Notes under the pieces: model-generated
Told to the model about the DNA's origin: nothing
Databases searched by the model: none
Seen by the model: the letters and a program-made list of their open reading frames with translations, nothing else
Part shown: positions 1 to 7,857 of the stretch, one piece after another
How the letters are laid out: every line of letters begins with the position of its first letter
Position numbering within the stretch: position 1 is the first letter of the stretch
Program-made: the position numbers and the translations under genes
Assembly (NCBI GenBank): GCA_034696485.1
Contig: JAQIWT010000536.1
Span: 1 to 18,558, forward strand
Source: Isohypsibius dastychi
Taxonomy: Eukaryota > Tardigrada > Eutardigrada > Parachela > Isohypsibiidae
Length of the DNA stretch: 18,558 nt
Direction: 5' to 3'

Positions 1-758
1 AAATTTGGGCGGCGCAGTGGGTGCTTATTGGCTCTTTCCCTTAGCTAAGCGAATCAGTTCAATGGTGTGTGCATTTCCAATGGCCACTGGCTAGCGCGAA
101 TGTATTCGGGAGGGGCAAGAGAGAATTGAGCTGAACGGTCTTGCTTGAGATTGAGATACTGCTCCTGACCAGCAGCACTGGAGAACGCTTAAAGTGAACA
201 GAGAACATATAGAACAGACCAGAGAACAGAGAGAACAGAACAGAGAGGGATGTATTGCTGAACCCAAGTTTTCGAATTTCAACTCAAAAACCGCTGAAAA
301 TTCCAGTTCCACGCGAATGTATTTAAAAAAAAATTCTTTTTTACAAAAAAATTATGTTTTGAAGCGTATATTTTCAGTCTGATTTCGTACCGAAGCCCAG
401 TCTGAATTTTCTGAACCATTTCTAAAGCTTTCGCCGTTGAAGATACCAGCCAGAGCCGAGATATTCTTTTTCGGGTTCTACAGGAGGTCTGTTGAAAAAC
501 GTCAATCCATGAAATAAGAAAGTCATTGCAATAAATCATTGTCTAAAACAATGAATACCGTGATTTACACCGGTACTGGTCAGGATAAGAAGAAGAAGGT
601 GATATCGTCGACGTCGACAATGTGGATGATAACTGGCCACAGATGAGGGCGCATGTTAGCAGAAACCCGAAGCGACAAAGAATTAGCGGTTCGCCGATCG
701 CCGTGTAATCTTGTTTGTTCCAAAGCCGCTGATTGTATTTGACCGGCAGATTTCAAGA
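1..758. other. Non-coding stretch upstream of the secreted-protein gene
   Basis: I see no convincing gene here. Open frames on both strands are short, overlap each other and lack protein character. The stretch holds a degenerate AGAGAACA-type repeat at about 198-249, A/T runs at about 328-356, and an AATAAA on the plus strand near 530. The last could serve a gene ending further left, but no such gene is visible. The promoter of the downstream gene begins at the end of this stretch. Confidence 0.5.
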
Positions 759-765
759 TATAAAG
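759..765 (+). promoter_or_regulatory. TATA box (TATAAAG) of the secreted-protein gene
   Basis: TATAAAG lies 50 nt before the ATG at 815. An initiator-like CACTGG at about 791 sits close to 30 nt downstream, where transcription should begin, giving a 5' UTR of about 25 nt. This spacing is what is expected of a metazoan core promoter and supports both the strand and the start codon of the gene that follows. Confidence 0.6.
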
Positions 766-814
766 CCGGCAATGTTTCGAAACGAATCTGCACTGGTTAG
801 TTATTATCCGAAAA

Positions 815-1390
815 ATGAAGAACTCGCAAACTCTTTTTCCGCTTGCTCTATGCATCGTTAGCTGGGCAAATCTCAGCCAAGTCGCATCTGGTCAAACGAG
901 TCTGAATCGTTTCTGTCTGCAGGTTCCAAACAACGGTGGTCTTCTCAGCCATAACGACACCGCCCCTAAAAGCGGTTTATTCTGGGGTCTAACGATCGAC
1001 AAGACTGCAACCGCTGCCAAGTGCTCCTCAAATTCCAAGTACATTTTTCAGCTCGCCAACGATGTCTCTGGCAGCCCCATCATCATCAACGAAGCACTCA
1101 AGGTCATCAGAAGAAACAGCACCATATCTACAGTGGATTATGAGGATTCGTCCACTTCTGAAATTGAAACGGTGGTCGTACTTGGAGCAATGTTCCCCAA
1201 TTCGAAGAATTTCGCTTTGATGCACATCGTTGATGGTCAGAATCCCCTTGTTTACGTCAAGCTCACCTCCTCGTGGTCGTATATGACTAGAAACACCGAT
1301 GTAGTTGACGGCTCATCTGTGTTGCAGTTATCCCGAAATCCTTTGACACAGCAGCGCGAAAGTATGAAGTGGGTTTTGGTTCGAATTTAG
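815..1390 (+). CDS. Small secreted protein of unknown function, 191 aa, intronless
   Basis: I do not recognise this protein. The first 26 residues form a classical signal peptide: a short polar start, a hydrophobic core around FPLALCIVSW, and a likely cleavage after QVASG. The mature part is about 165 residues, polar and rich in alternating hydrophobic stretches that suggest beta strands. It has only two cysteines (in NRFCLQ and AAKCSS), which could form one disulfide, and N-glycosylation sequons at NDT and NST. There is no membrane segment and no KDEL-type ending, so secretion is inferred. The start is chosen because it is the first ATG after a well-placed TATA box and opens directly into the signal peptide. 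No intron or canonical AATAAA is evident; AATAAG near 1490 is the closest match. A small lipocalin-like or other beta-rich fold is possible but unsupported by any motif. Confidence 0.65.
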   Translation: MKNSQTLFPLALCIVSWANLSQVASGQTSLNRFCLQVPNNGGLLSHNDTAPKSGLFWGLTIDKTATAAKCSSNSKYIFQLANDVSGSPIIINEALKVIRRNSTISTVDYEDSSTSEIETVVVLGAMFPNSKNFALMHIVDGQNPLVYVKLTSSWSYMTRNTDVVDGSSVLQLSRNPLTQQRESMKWVLVRI

Positions 1391-2014
1391 CTCACGTTCT
1401 GCCATTGCTATAACCGTGTTCATGGAATTCTGAACAAGAGATAAACTTTGTTACGGGTTTTTGAGTGGTCAATCGAATATCTCTTGAAATAAGTCTTGTC
1501 CTGGTCGTGTTGATATTCTTCGTGAAGAAGTTGGACTGATAACAAACTCTAAAAACACCACCGGCTACTTTGGATCAGGGCCCCTTTTCAGTTCCACCAG
1601 CTATCCTTCTTTCCCTTCCCATTGCGTTTGCTCGATACACCTCTCGCACTGTTTCGAATTTTCGGTTACCGGTACAGTATCCAACCGCTAGAAAAATGAG
1701 CTGCTGCAGTTTCTGTAGCGGGTGAAACCCCTAGAATATCCTTCCTGAGGAATCAATGCCTTGTGACCTTTGAGATTTTATCCAGATAGACCAGGATTTG
1801 AACAAGTTTCCACCTCAGACTCAAGCTGACAATATTTCAGTTTCACCCGAAGTCACCGGTTTTATTTTTCCCGTACAGAAAATTACCGGCCTGGAAATTA
1901 TCTGTCTTTCCCCCCAAAATTTACACAGCTGGAGAAATATTGATAAGCCAGTACAAGAGCGAGGCGCCATTACATGAAAACAAGTTTCCTAACAGGTTCG
2001 AGGAATCATATCAT
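1391..2014. other. Intergenic stretch, no gene seen
   Basis: Lies between the secreted-protein gene and the 3' end of the decayed receptor copy. No open frame of note, no RNA gene and no clear repeat was seen. Homology with the intact receptor copy begins at about 2015, at the position equivalent to the stop codon of that copy. Confidence 0.5.
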
Positions 2015-3455
2015 TTCAAAATTTTCGGTGGCATTTGTTGCCAGTCTCCTTGGTGATGATGATGGTGCTCTGTCCACATCGGCAAAGCCGTCGCTCACTC
2101 AGTCTGCAGCTTTTCCAGTGCACTTTTGCGAACAGCTTCTTGATCCTGTTCAATGCTGCAAATCTGCCGATCTGCAGCATTGATTCCAAAGGCCAAGAAT
2201 ATCATAATACCCTGACTAGCTTCCGTGCAGATAAAAACTATAAATGAGATCATATCGATTCGAAAATCAACCCAGGTGACGTTTCTAACTTACTGTAGCT
2301 CAGAATTTCATAGAACAAGTCATCGGTTTGTTCCGGGGAAGTATTGCGGACAGCTCCAGAGATGAACCCAGATATCCAAGTGAAGCCAAACACGGTTCCG
2401 ATTCGGATATACGACACGGCTTCTTTCTTGTAGCTTTTCATTTGAGAACCACCTGTTGCTGGTCGAACGCCCTTGATTTCACGACTTTGTTTTCTGACAT
2501 GCCAAATTGTCATGCAGACAAGAATGGCGTTGACAAATAGGATGAGGATGACGGGCAGAGCGAAGAAGAAGAAACTGGCTCGATCACCGGATATCCAACA
2601 CAGATCTTCGTAGGACACTTTCCAGCCGGGGATATGGTAAACATCTGAAAAAATGAAGAAAACCACATTAAACCACATTGCCGGCGAATCAAGAAAAAAG
2701 ACAATGTTTTGCTAGAATTTCCAGCTGTACAACGAAAGTACAAAGTTACATCTCATACCCAAGATAATTGCGCCCACGACAATCAAGATGGTGGATGTGT
2801 AGCAATATGTCAAGTTCAGCAGAAGTCGTTTGGAGAAGGATTTCTTCGAAGTCAGGATCAACAAAGAGCTAGCAGCACTTCGTCCAAAGGTCCGGTAGAT
2901 ATCAAAAGCGATGACATTGGCGAAGAAGAACCCAAGGAGATATGCACAATGCATTAAAATGCCGATGATTTTACAGAACAGCTGATTGGAAACATATGTT
3001 AATAGGTTGGCTAACTGGGCGATCATCAAGGCGACCATGACGTTAATCACATTCCAGCCTGGTAAAGTGCGAAGCTCTTTGAAGATGGCATAGATTATGA
3101 GGGCGTAGAATAGGAATGCAATGGAGAGAAAGGAGAGAATCCAGGATAGATAGACCCCGCCGTCGCTCATGTGAAAACCTGTCCAGATAAATCATATGCT
3201 CATTAAGGAAAGACAAAATTTTTGTCTTCAAGTGAATGTTTCAGAAAGCATGAGTTCCCAGAACGGGTGATTTTTAAAATTTTGAATTTTTTTTGTATGC
3301 TTCCGGACACACCTAAGTACGCAGGGTTCCACTATCCACCGCAAAAAAAGAATATGCCCGGTCTTCAGGTCGATGAAATATTCCGTTAAATCAATTGATC
3401 GGTTCTCACAAGTGACAGTTTGATCGACATTCATCATTCCGCGAGAAATTTTGCA

Positions 3456-4088
3456 GAAGGTTGTATCCAAGTAGCAACGTCTTGTTTTTATCCTCTCCGG
3501 GTACTGGCTTGGATTTAACCGAAGGTTCAAGATCGAGGCTCTACATTCAACTCTTCTGTCAGTTTGCACTAGAAAATTCCAAAAAACATACTATAAAAAA
3601 GTAGAAAAAAATTCATGGTGCAAATAGCTTTTGCTTTTTTGGTTCGTCGCAAATCTAAATTCAGAGAAAAGTATAAAGTTTAAGTGAGCACGATGCGTAC
3701 GAGGTTTTTTTAGACAAGGATGATCTAGAAACCTTGACAACAACTTTTTTCTAATGTGTTGACCTTAATGTTGGCTTCTGTTCGTGACGCCTAAAAAAAT
3801 TCGTAAGAGAATTTATGTGAATTGTAACTCTAAAAAGCTGGCCAGTGAGAGAATACGAGCAACAGAAAACAATTTCTCTAGGAAAAAAATTGTTCTAGGA
3901 GAGAAATTCTCTCTAGGAGAGAAATTCATCGAAAAAACCCGTATTCAATGGATAAACTGCGAGTTGTATCGGTAACCGCTTCGTGGAACTCGTATGTAAC
4001 TGCGATTTGATTACCAATTTGAAATTTTTAAGAAACCTTCCGCAATATGTCCCATGAGCATCTGGCCGGAGGACGTCCGAAGGTATTA
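3456..4088. mobile_element. Inserted DNA within the decayed receptor copy, flanked by TGCA
   Basis: Aligning the two receptor copies shows that the exon carrying TVREC...DQTV is continuous in the intact gene but interrupted here by about 633 bp. TGCA stands at both edges (3452-3455 and 4089-4092), consistent with a 4-bp target duplication, though TGCA also occurs at the matching site of the intact copy. No terminal inverted repeats or transposase are seen. The insert contains a short direct repeat of CTAGGAGAGAAATTC at about 3893-3927. Its right-hand 118 bp recur at 15469-15593. The identity of the element is unknown. Confidence 0.55.
3966..4083. repeat. Dispersed repeat, copy A (second copy at 15469-15593)
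   Basis: Runs from TATCGGTAACCGCTTCGT through CCGCAATATGTCCCA to CCGAAG, and matches 15469-15593 with scattered substitutions and small indels. Read on the minus strand, both copies keep peptide-like segments such as QML-x-GHIAEGF and YEF-x-EAVTDT, which hints that the repeat derives from a coding sequence. Those segments are not in one continuous frame here. Confidence 0.65.
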
Positions 4089-4854
4089 TGCATTCGCGCA
4101 CGGTTGTCAGTTCACAAACTGTGGCAATCTGGTTGATGTTCAGTGACGAACTCACTGCTCCGCACCATGAACTGAAAAGGAAGATTATTTTTGGTTGAAT
4201 ATGTGGATTTTGGTCTTTCACCTCCAAGTAAAATCGGCCGGGATTAAAAGTCTGATTGGTAGCGATGATTATTGAATAGCTACTGGAGCTTCCATTCGAT
4301 TGTAGAATGAACTCATTGTTCCAGTGCGTGGTTGTATTCCCGTTTTTGCACCATGACTTGTTGTTTGAATTTGAGTCACCAAAAGCGGCCGCCCACTTCC
4401 TGTATTGTTAATGAGTGGAGCACCGACCGTTTGTGAACCCGGATGAACAGTATATGCTGTAGTGATGTCGATTTTTTGGATACAACGGTGTTCCAGGTGG
4501 GTTTCGCTGCTTGGTGGGAAAGAGTGACATGTTCGATGGAAAATGACGATATACATACCGGATTGCTTGATTTTTTCGGCTTGAGATTTTCTAGTTTAAT
4601 TTTCGAGTGATTGTCTCAATCAAAAGCCGTGAGTCAGATTAAATCGCAAGAGAAATTACACCCCCTAAGCGCACGAGCTGGGAACTTTGAACTTTGTAAG
4701 CAAAGTGCATAATGGGGTATTTTCCGCAGTCAAATCCAGTGGATCCATCAACAGGCCGAGTTACGTACCGTAATGACCGAAATAGAAGCCCGGGCTACAA
4801 TTCTTTCGAAGCTCCCGGATTTGGGCTTCTATTTCGGACTGGGCTTCAATTTCA

Positions 4855-4866
4855 GGGGGGGGGGGG
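4855..4866 (+). repeat. Poly-G run (12)
   Basis: An uninterrupted run of 12 G inside the MITE, directly following a GGCTTCAATTTCA unit. Confidence 0.9.
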
Positions 4867-5121
4867 CTTTAGTTCAAATGAAGGAAAAAATAAGGAACTC
4901 CGGTTTTATTTTTTTAGGATTGACAAGATTCCGCTATAGAAAGAAAGCAATACTCATCACTGACCAACAACAGTAAACTTGAACAACAGTGAAAATCATT
5001 CAATCATTTCAATCGCCTTATTTCGCAGCCCGAACGTACGTTGCGTCGTATCCCCGAACTCAACGTACGTTTCAGTTCACAGGCATTTAATAGTAGCCCA
5101 TGGGCTTCTATTCCGGGGGAT

Positions 5122-5135
5122 GGGGGGGGGGGGGG
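5122..5135 (+). repeat. Poly-G run (14)
   Basis: An uninterrupted run of 14 G inside the MITE, directly preceding a CTTCTATTTC unit. A G5 run lies just before it. Confidence 0.9.
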
Positions 5136-5223
5136 CTTCTATTTCAAAGAAACAGCCGGAAATTGGGCTTCTATTACGGACTAGGCTTCTAATACGGGGG
5201 CTTCTAATTCGGTCATTACGGTA

Positions 5224-5822
5224 TCTAATACAACCGACAAGAATGTCATTTTCTTCTTAAAAAACACAGTCCAAGCTGACCTTGGCAGAAAACAAGGGAA
5301 AGTTAATGCTCCCAAAACTCACTGCGATTTTAAACAAGTTAAAAACCAGTGTTCGACTATGATACGAAAAAACACAAGGCAAGAGAACGGAAGGCGAGAT
5401 AGAAACTCAGAGCACAAAGTTTGATATTCTTGAGATCCGGTCGAACAACAATGGCTTAAGATGATCGTTTCAACGTCCGATGAGATTATGGCTACGTATG
5501 GCATAAGAATGTGTAACCATTCAAAGATAAGGAGAGGAACCGTTGAGCTGGACAGTTTCGTCTTGACTTATGATCTAAGAACTGCATCAAAGTTCATCCT
5601 GAAAAATCATAATAATCAAGATGTCAGCCTCGAGAACGCCTTGATGACAATGATGACAATGAGTTTTCTAGAATAAAATTTTTTTTCCAAAGTGCAGCAC
5701 GTGCAGGCCGAAAAATGCCATCCACGGTCGAGGTTTCATCTATTCTATTATAGACCCGCTAATTCGTACTATCACTTCTGCGTTGCGGTCTCAAAAATTG
5801 ACATTTCGCAAAACTCGTCTTT
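5224..5822. other. Intergenic stretch, no gene seen
   Basis: Lies between the MITE and the 3' end of the nuclear-receptor/BTB gene. The small open frame at 5461-5676 on the plus strand starts with ATG but has no recognisable feature, promoter or splice context. I do not call it. Confidence 0.45.
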
Positions 5823-5896
5823 TTAGAGAGAACTGAACTGAACCTGTGAAACGAGATAATATTCCCGTTTTTAGGTTTCATGAGAACCATCAGAGC

Positions 5897-7300
5897 CTAC
5901 TTTTTAGGTTCATATCTTTTTCGAGTGATTTGCTCGTGAAAACCAACGTTTTTATTTGAACTTACGTTATCGAAAAAGAAGTCAAGTGCGGCAGCGTTCA
6001 AATTCAGTCCCCCAATCTCGAGCTTCCGAAACTCCTCGGTTTCTCGAATGTCAGGCTCTTCTCGAATTATCTTCATGGCCCGTTCCCATATGAAAAACTG
6101 TCCATGCTTGAGGGCGTTGAAGAAGAAGTACGCTGCATTCTCCGTCGTGATTGCTTCTTCGACTTGCCCTCTCTCCGCCATTTCCATCATCTCCCCATTC
6201 ACTTTGAACTTTCCAAACATCTCCACGAGTTCCACAACATTTTTCGCCAGATTCGGACAAGGTCGAGCGTAGATCAACTGAAGGAAAGCTTCAACCATTT
6301 CAGCTGGGTAATCCATCAGAAATTCCTGGCCTCCAGACTCGAAAAACATTTTCAACGTGGGAGAACGAGCACCTAGAATCAACTTATGGGCAGAATGTCT
6401 GACTCCGTCGTTGGAGACCAAAAAAACGTCCAATTCAGCTGAGGATAACGCGTTGATGAGATCGCATGCTGGCAGGCGACTCTGTGTGAACTTCCAGACA
6501 TCATCCGATCTGAGCCTCGTTTCGACATTGCGGGGGTTCGTGCTTTCGCAGGCGGCTGTTGTAACATCGACTTCCTCTGATGATAATGACACAGAAGACC
6601 TGTCCTTTTCCATCTTCGAACTTGTGGATGGACGCTGAATACAAGCTGTCGAGATCTGGACGACTTCAGTTTTCGAATCAGTGCCGGAAATCGAGGTTGT
6701 CAAAGTGGGGTCCGATGTCGGTGGCGCAGTCCCGTGATTCCTGTAGTTGGTCAAAACATCCGCCTTCTGCATCCCACTTTTCAAACACTTCGCCAGTCGA
6801 CATTCTGCACAACATTCATGCAAAGATTCTGAAGCAATCACGCACGAGTTTGTTTTCGAGCACCGCTGTACTTTCTCCCTTTTGACGGCGCGACGGAAGA
6901 AGTTATTACACGGCATGCACGTCAACGCCCCATACAGTCTTATCAAATAACCAGAACTTCCGCAAATGGGGCATTGGTGATGACGCGTTGCTGGAAAGAA
7001 TTGTGGAAATGGAGAAGGCACTTGCATATCGGCGGTGAACTCTTGCTCGCGTGGTGGCACTGCATTCAGAAGGGTTCCGAAAAGCGTGTTTGGCTTCTCT
7101 TTATTGTCGGAGAATGTCGGAATTTCAAATGTTGAAGCTGAATCCTTCTCGCTGAAATACAATTTTGCAGATTACTGCAGAGCATATGGGAAGACATCTT
7201 TGACGGGGAGACTGACACTTCATTAAACTAGGGGAACCCCGAAATCAACATACCGGCTTGCAGGGTAACTCCCATACGCACACCATTTCGGCTCGGACAT
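5897..7300 (-). CDS. Nuclear-receptor DNA-binding domain fused to a BTB domain; no ligand-binding domain
   Basis: Probable sequence-specific DNA-binding protein acting in the nucleus. Model: exon 7300-7254 (MSEPKWCAYGSYPAS) and exon 7151-5897, joined across a 102-nt intron (GTATGT...TTTCAG) with matching phase 2; about 433 aa. Residues about 76-141 form a two-finger C4 domain: CPIC...CMPC-NN-FFRRAVKR, then C-x5-C...CxxC-RLAKC-LKSGM. Residues about 150-240 are a low-complexity Ser/Thr-rich linker. Residues about 254-345 resemble a BTB/POZ fold (LDVFLVSNDG, HSAHKLILGARS, FLQLIYAR), followed by about 75 helical residues. No ligand-binding domain follows, unlike typical nuclear receptors. BTB domains dimerise and recruit partners such as Cul3 or corepressors, so a dimeric regulator is inferred. 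The 3' end is uncertain: a strong GTAAGT donor at 5965 and an acceptor at 5844 would replace the last residues by VQFSSL and a stop at 5823-5825. The 5' exon is less sure than the main exon. Confidence 0.8.
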
Positions 7301-7805
7301 TGTTTCTGGTGAACTAATTCTGACAGTGTCAGGTCGACTTTCTCCAATTCGATCTGTAAGAAAATCAAATAAGAACAGGGAAGCTTGTTATTTCTGGCAG
7401 AGTTTTCGTGTACAAGTTCAGTTACCATTGGTGTTACAGATTCAATTTGTCCCATGGAAATTTGTTGATATAAAGCTAAAATGATTTTTTGAGGAAGGAT
7501 AAAATGTTTCAAAGCCAAACTTTTAACCCTTGAAAAGTACGGTCTCAGTTCACTTAGTTTTGCTCGTCAAGTCGAAAAAATACGAGCTCACGACTGTAAC
7601 CGTTTTTGTAATTTATGAATATTAATTTATGCAAGAATAATGAAGAAACAATACTTGCAGGTAATACTCAAAATTTGTCAACAACTAAACAAATGAATGA
7701 GCAAACTATTTTTTGCTCATTCATTTGTTTCGAAATCGTTCAATATCTATTTGAAAAATGAGAATCATCATCCAGTTATACCGAAAACAATTTAATGTGA
7801 ACTAT
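7301..7805. other. Intergenic stretch with possible 5' exons and an inverted repeat
   Basis: Upstream of the nuclear-receptor/BTB gene. On the minus strand a good acceptor (TTTTCTTACAG, about 7355) and a possible donor (ATG-GTAACT, about 7424) suggest a 5' UTR intron, but no frame joins in phase to the coding exons. The stretch also contains the inverted repeat at 7687-7730 and the downstream end of the next gene's transcript. Confidence 0.4.
7687..7730. repeat. Perfect inverted repeat, 19-bp arms, 6-nt spacer
   Basis: The arm 7687-7705 (AAACAAATGAATGAGCAAA) is exactly complementary to 7712-7730, with spacer CTATTT. It lies between two minus-strand genes, beyond the AATAAA of the upstream one. 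It could fold as a hairpin RNA, be a miniature transposon remnant, or act as a cruciform; no direct evidence favours one. Confidence 0.85.
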
Positions 7806-7811
7806 TTTATT
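7806..7811 (-). terminator. Polyadenylation signal AATAAA
   Basis: AATAAA on the minus strand about 47 nt after the stop of the LSm-like/acidic protein gene, in the right place to end that transcript. Confidence 0.55.
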
Positions 7812-7857
7812 GCAAACAGAAACTGAACAATAAACTCATGCAGACAGCTGTCTTAAC

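Larger units (their letters stand above)
2015..4520 (-). pseudogene. Decayed paralogue of the family-B 7TM receptor
   Basis: This is a second copy of the receptor at 9781-12751, same strand and exon order. The membrane core is intact: exon 3178-2759 (TM1-4, 420 nt) and exon 2644-2294 (TM5-6, 351 nt) match the other copy in length, phase and splice sites. Exon 2237-2095 carries TM7. Elsewhere it is broken. A 17-nt insertion after INAADRQ shifts the cytoplasmic tail to a new stop at 2095-2097. One extra T in a T7 run near 3342-3350 shifts the end of the exon before TM1. A 633-bp insertion (about 3456-4088) splits that exon, and a 5-nt loss near its start (about 4145-4155) shifts it again and leads to a TGA. 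One extra base near 4380 shifts the exon at 4222-4400. Upstream, sequence resembling exon 1 runs straight into exon 3, so exon 2 and the signal peptide are missing. A shortened product starting at the ATG at 3170 cannot be excluded. Confidence 0.8.
4766..5223. mobile_element. Non-autonomous TIR element (MITE), TA-flanked
   Basis: The left end TA-CCGTAATGACCGAA is mirrored by the right end TTCGGTCATTACGG-TA. The inverted match extends about 26 nt with one mismatch, and a TA dinucleotide closes each end, as expected of Tc1/mariner-type insertions. The element is about 458 bp and has no transposase frame. Inside are seven copies of a 17-18-bp direct unit beginning GGCTTCTA/GGCTTCAA (at about 4823, 4841, 5102, 5133, 5165, 5183 and 5198). 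Runs of 12 G (4855-4866) and 14 G (5122-5135) grow out of the GGG part of this unit. The superfamily is inferred from the TA flanks only. Confidence 0.75.

Noticed and set aside
1-60. Resemblance to 13600-13650 (shared GTGCTTATTGG and ATCAG...CAATG)
   Set aside because: Only about 11 consecutive bases match and the rest needs gaps; too weak to call a repeat.
580-855. Minus-strand open frame overlapping the start of the secreted-protein gene
   Set aside because: It is antisense to a better-supported promoter and signal peptide and looks like a shadow frame.
3784-3975. Plus-strand open frame inside the insertion
   Set aside because: It covers short internal CTAGGAGAGAAATTC repeats and does not start with a supported context; not a transposase.
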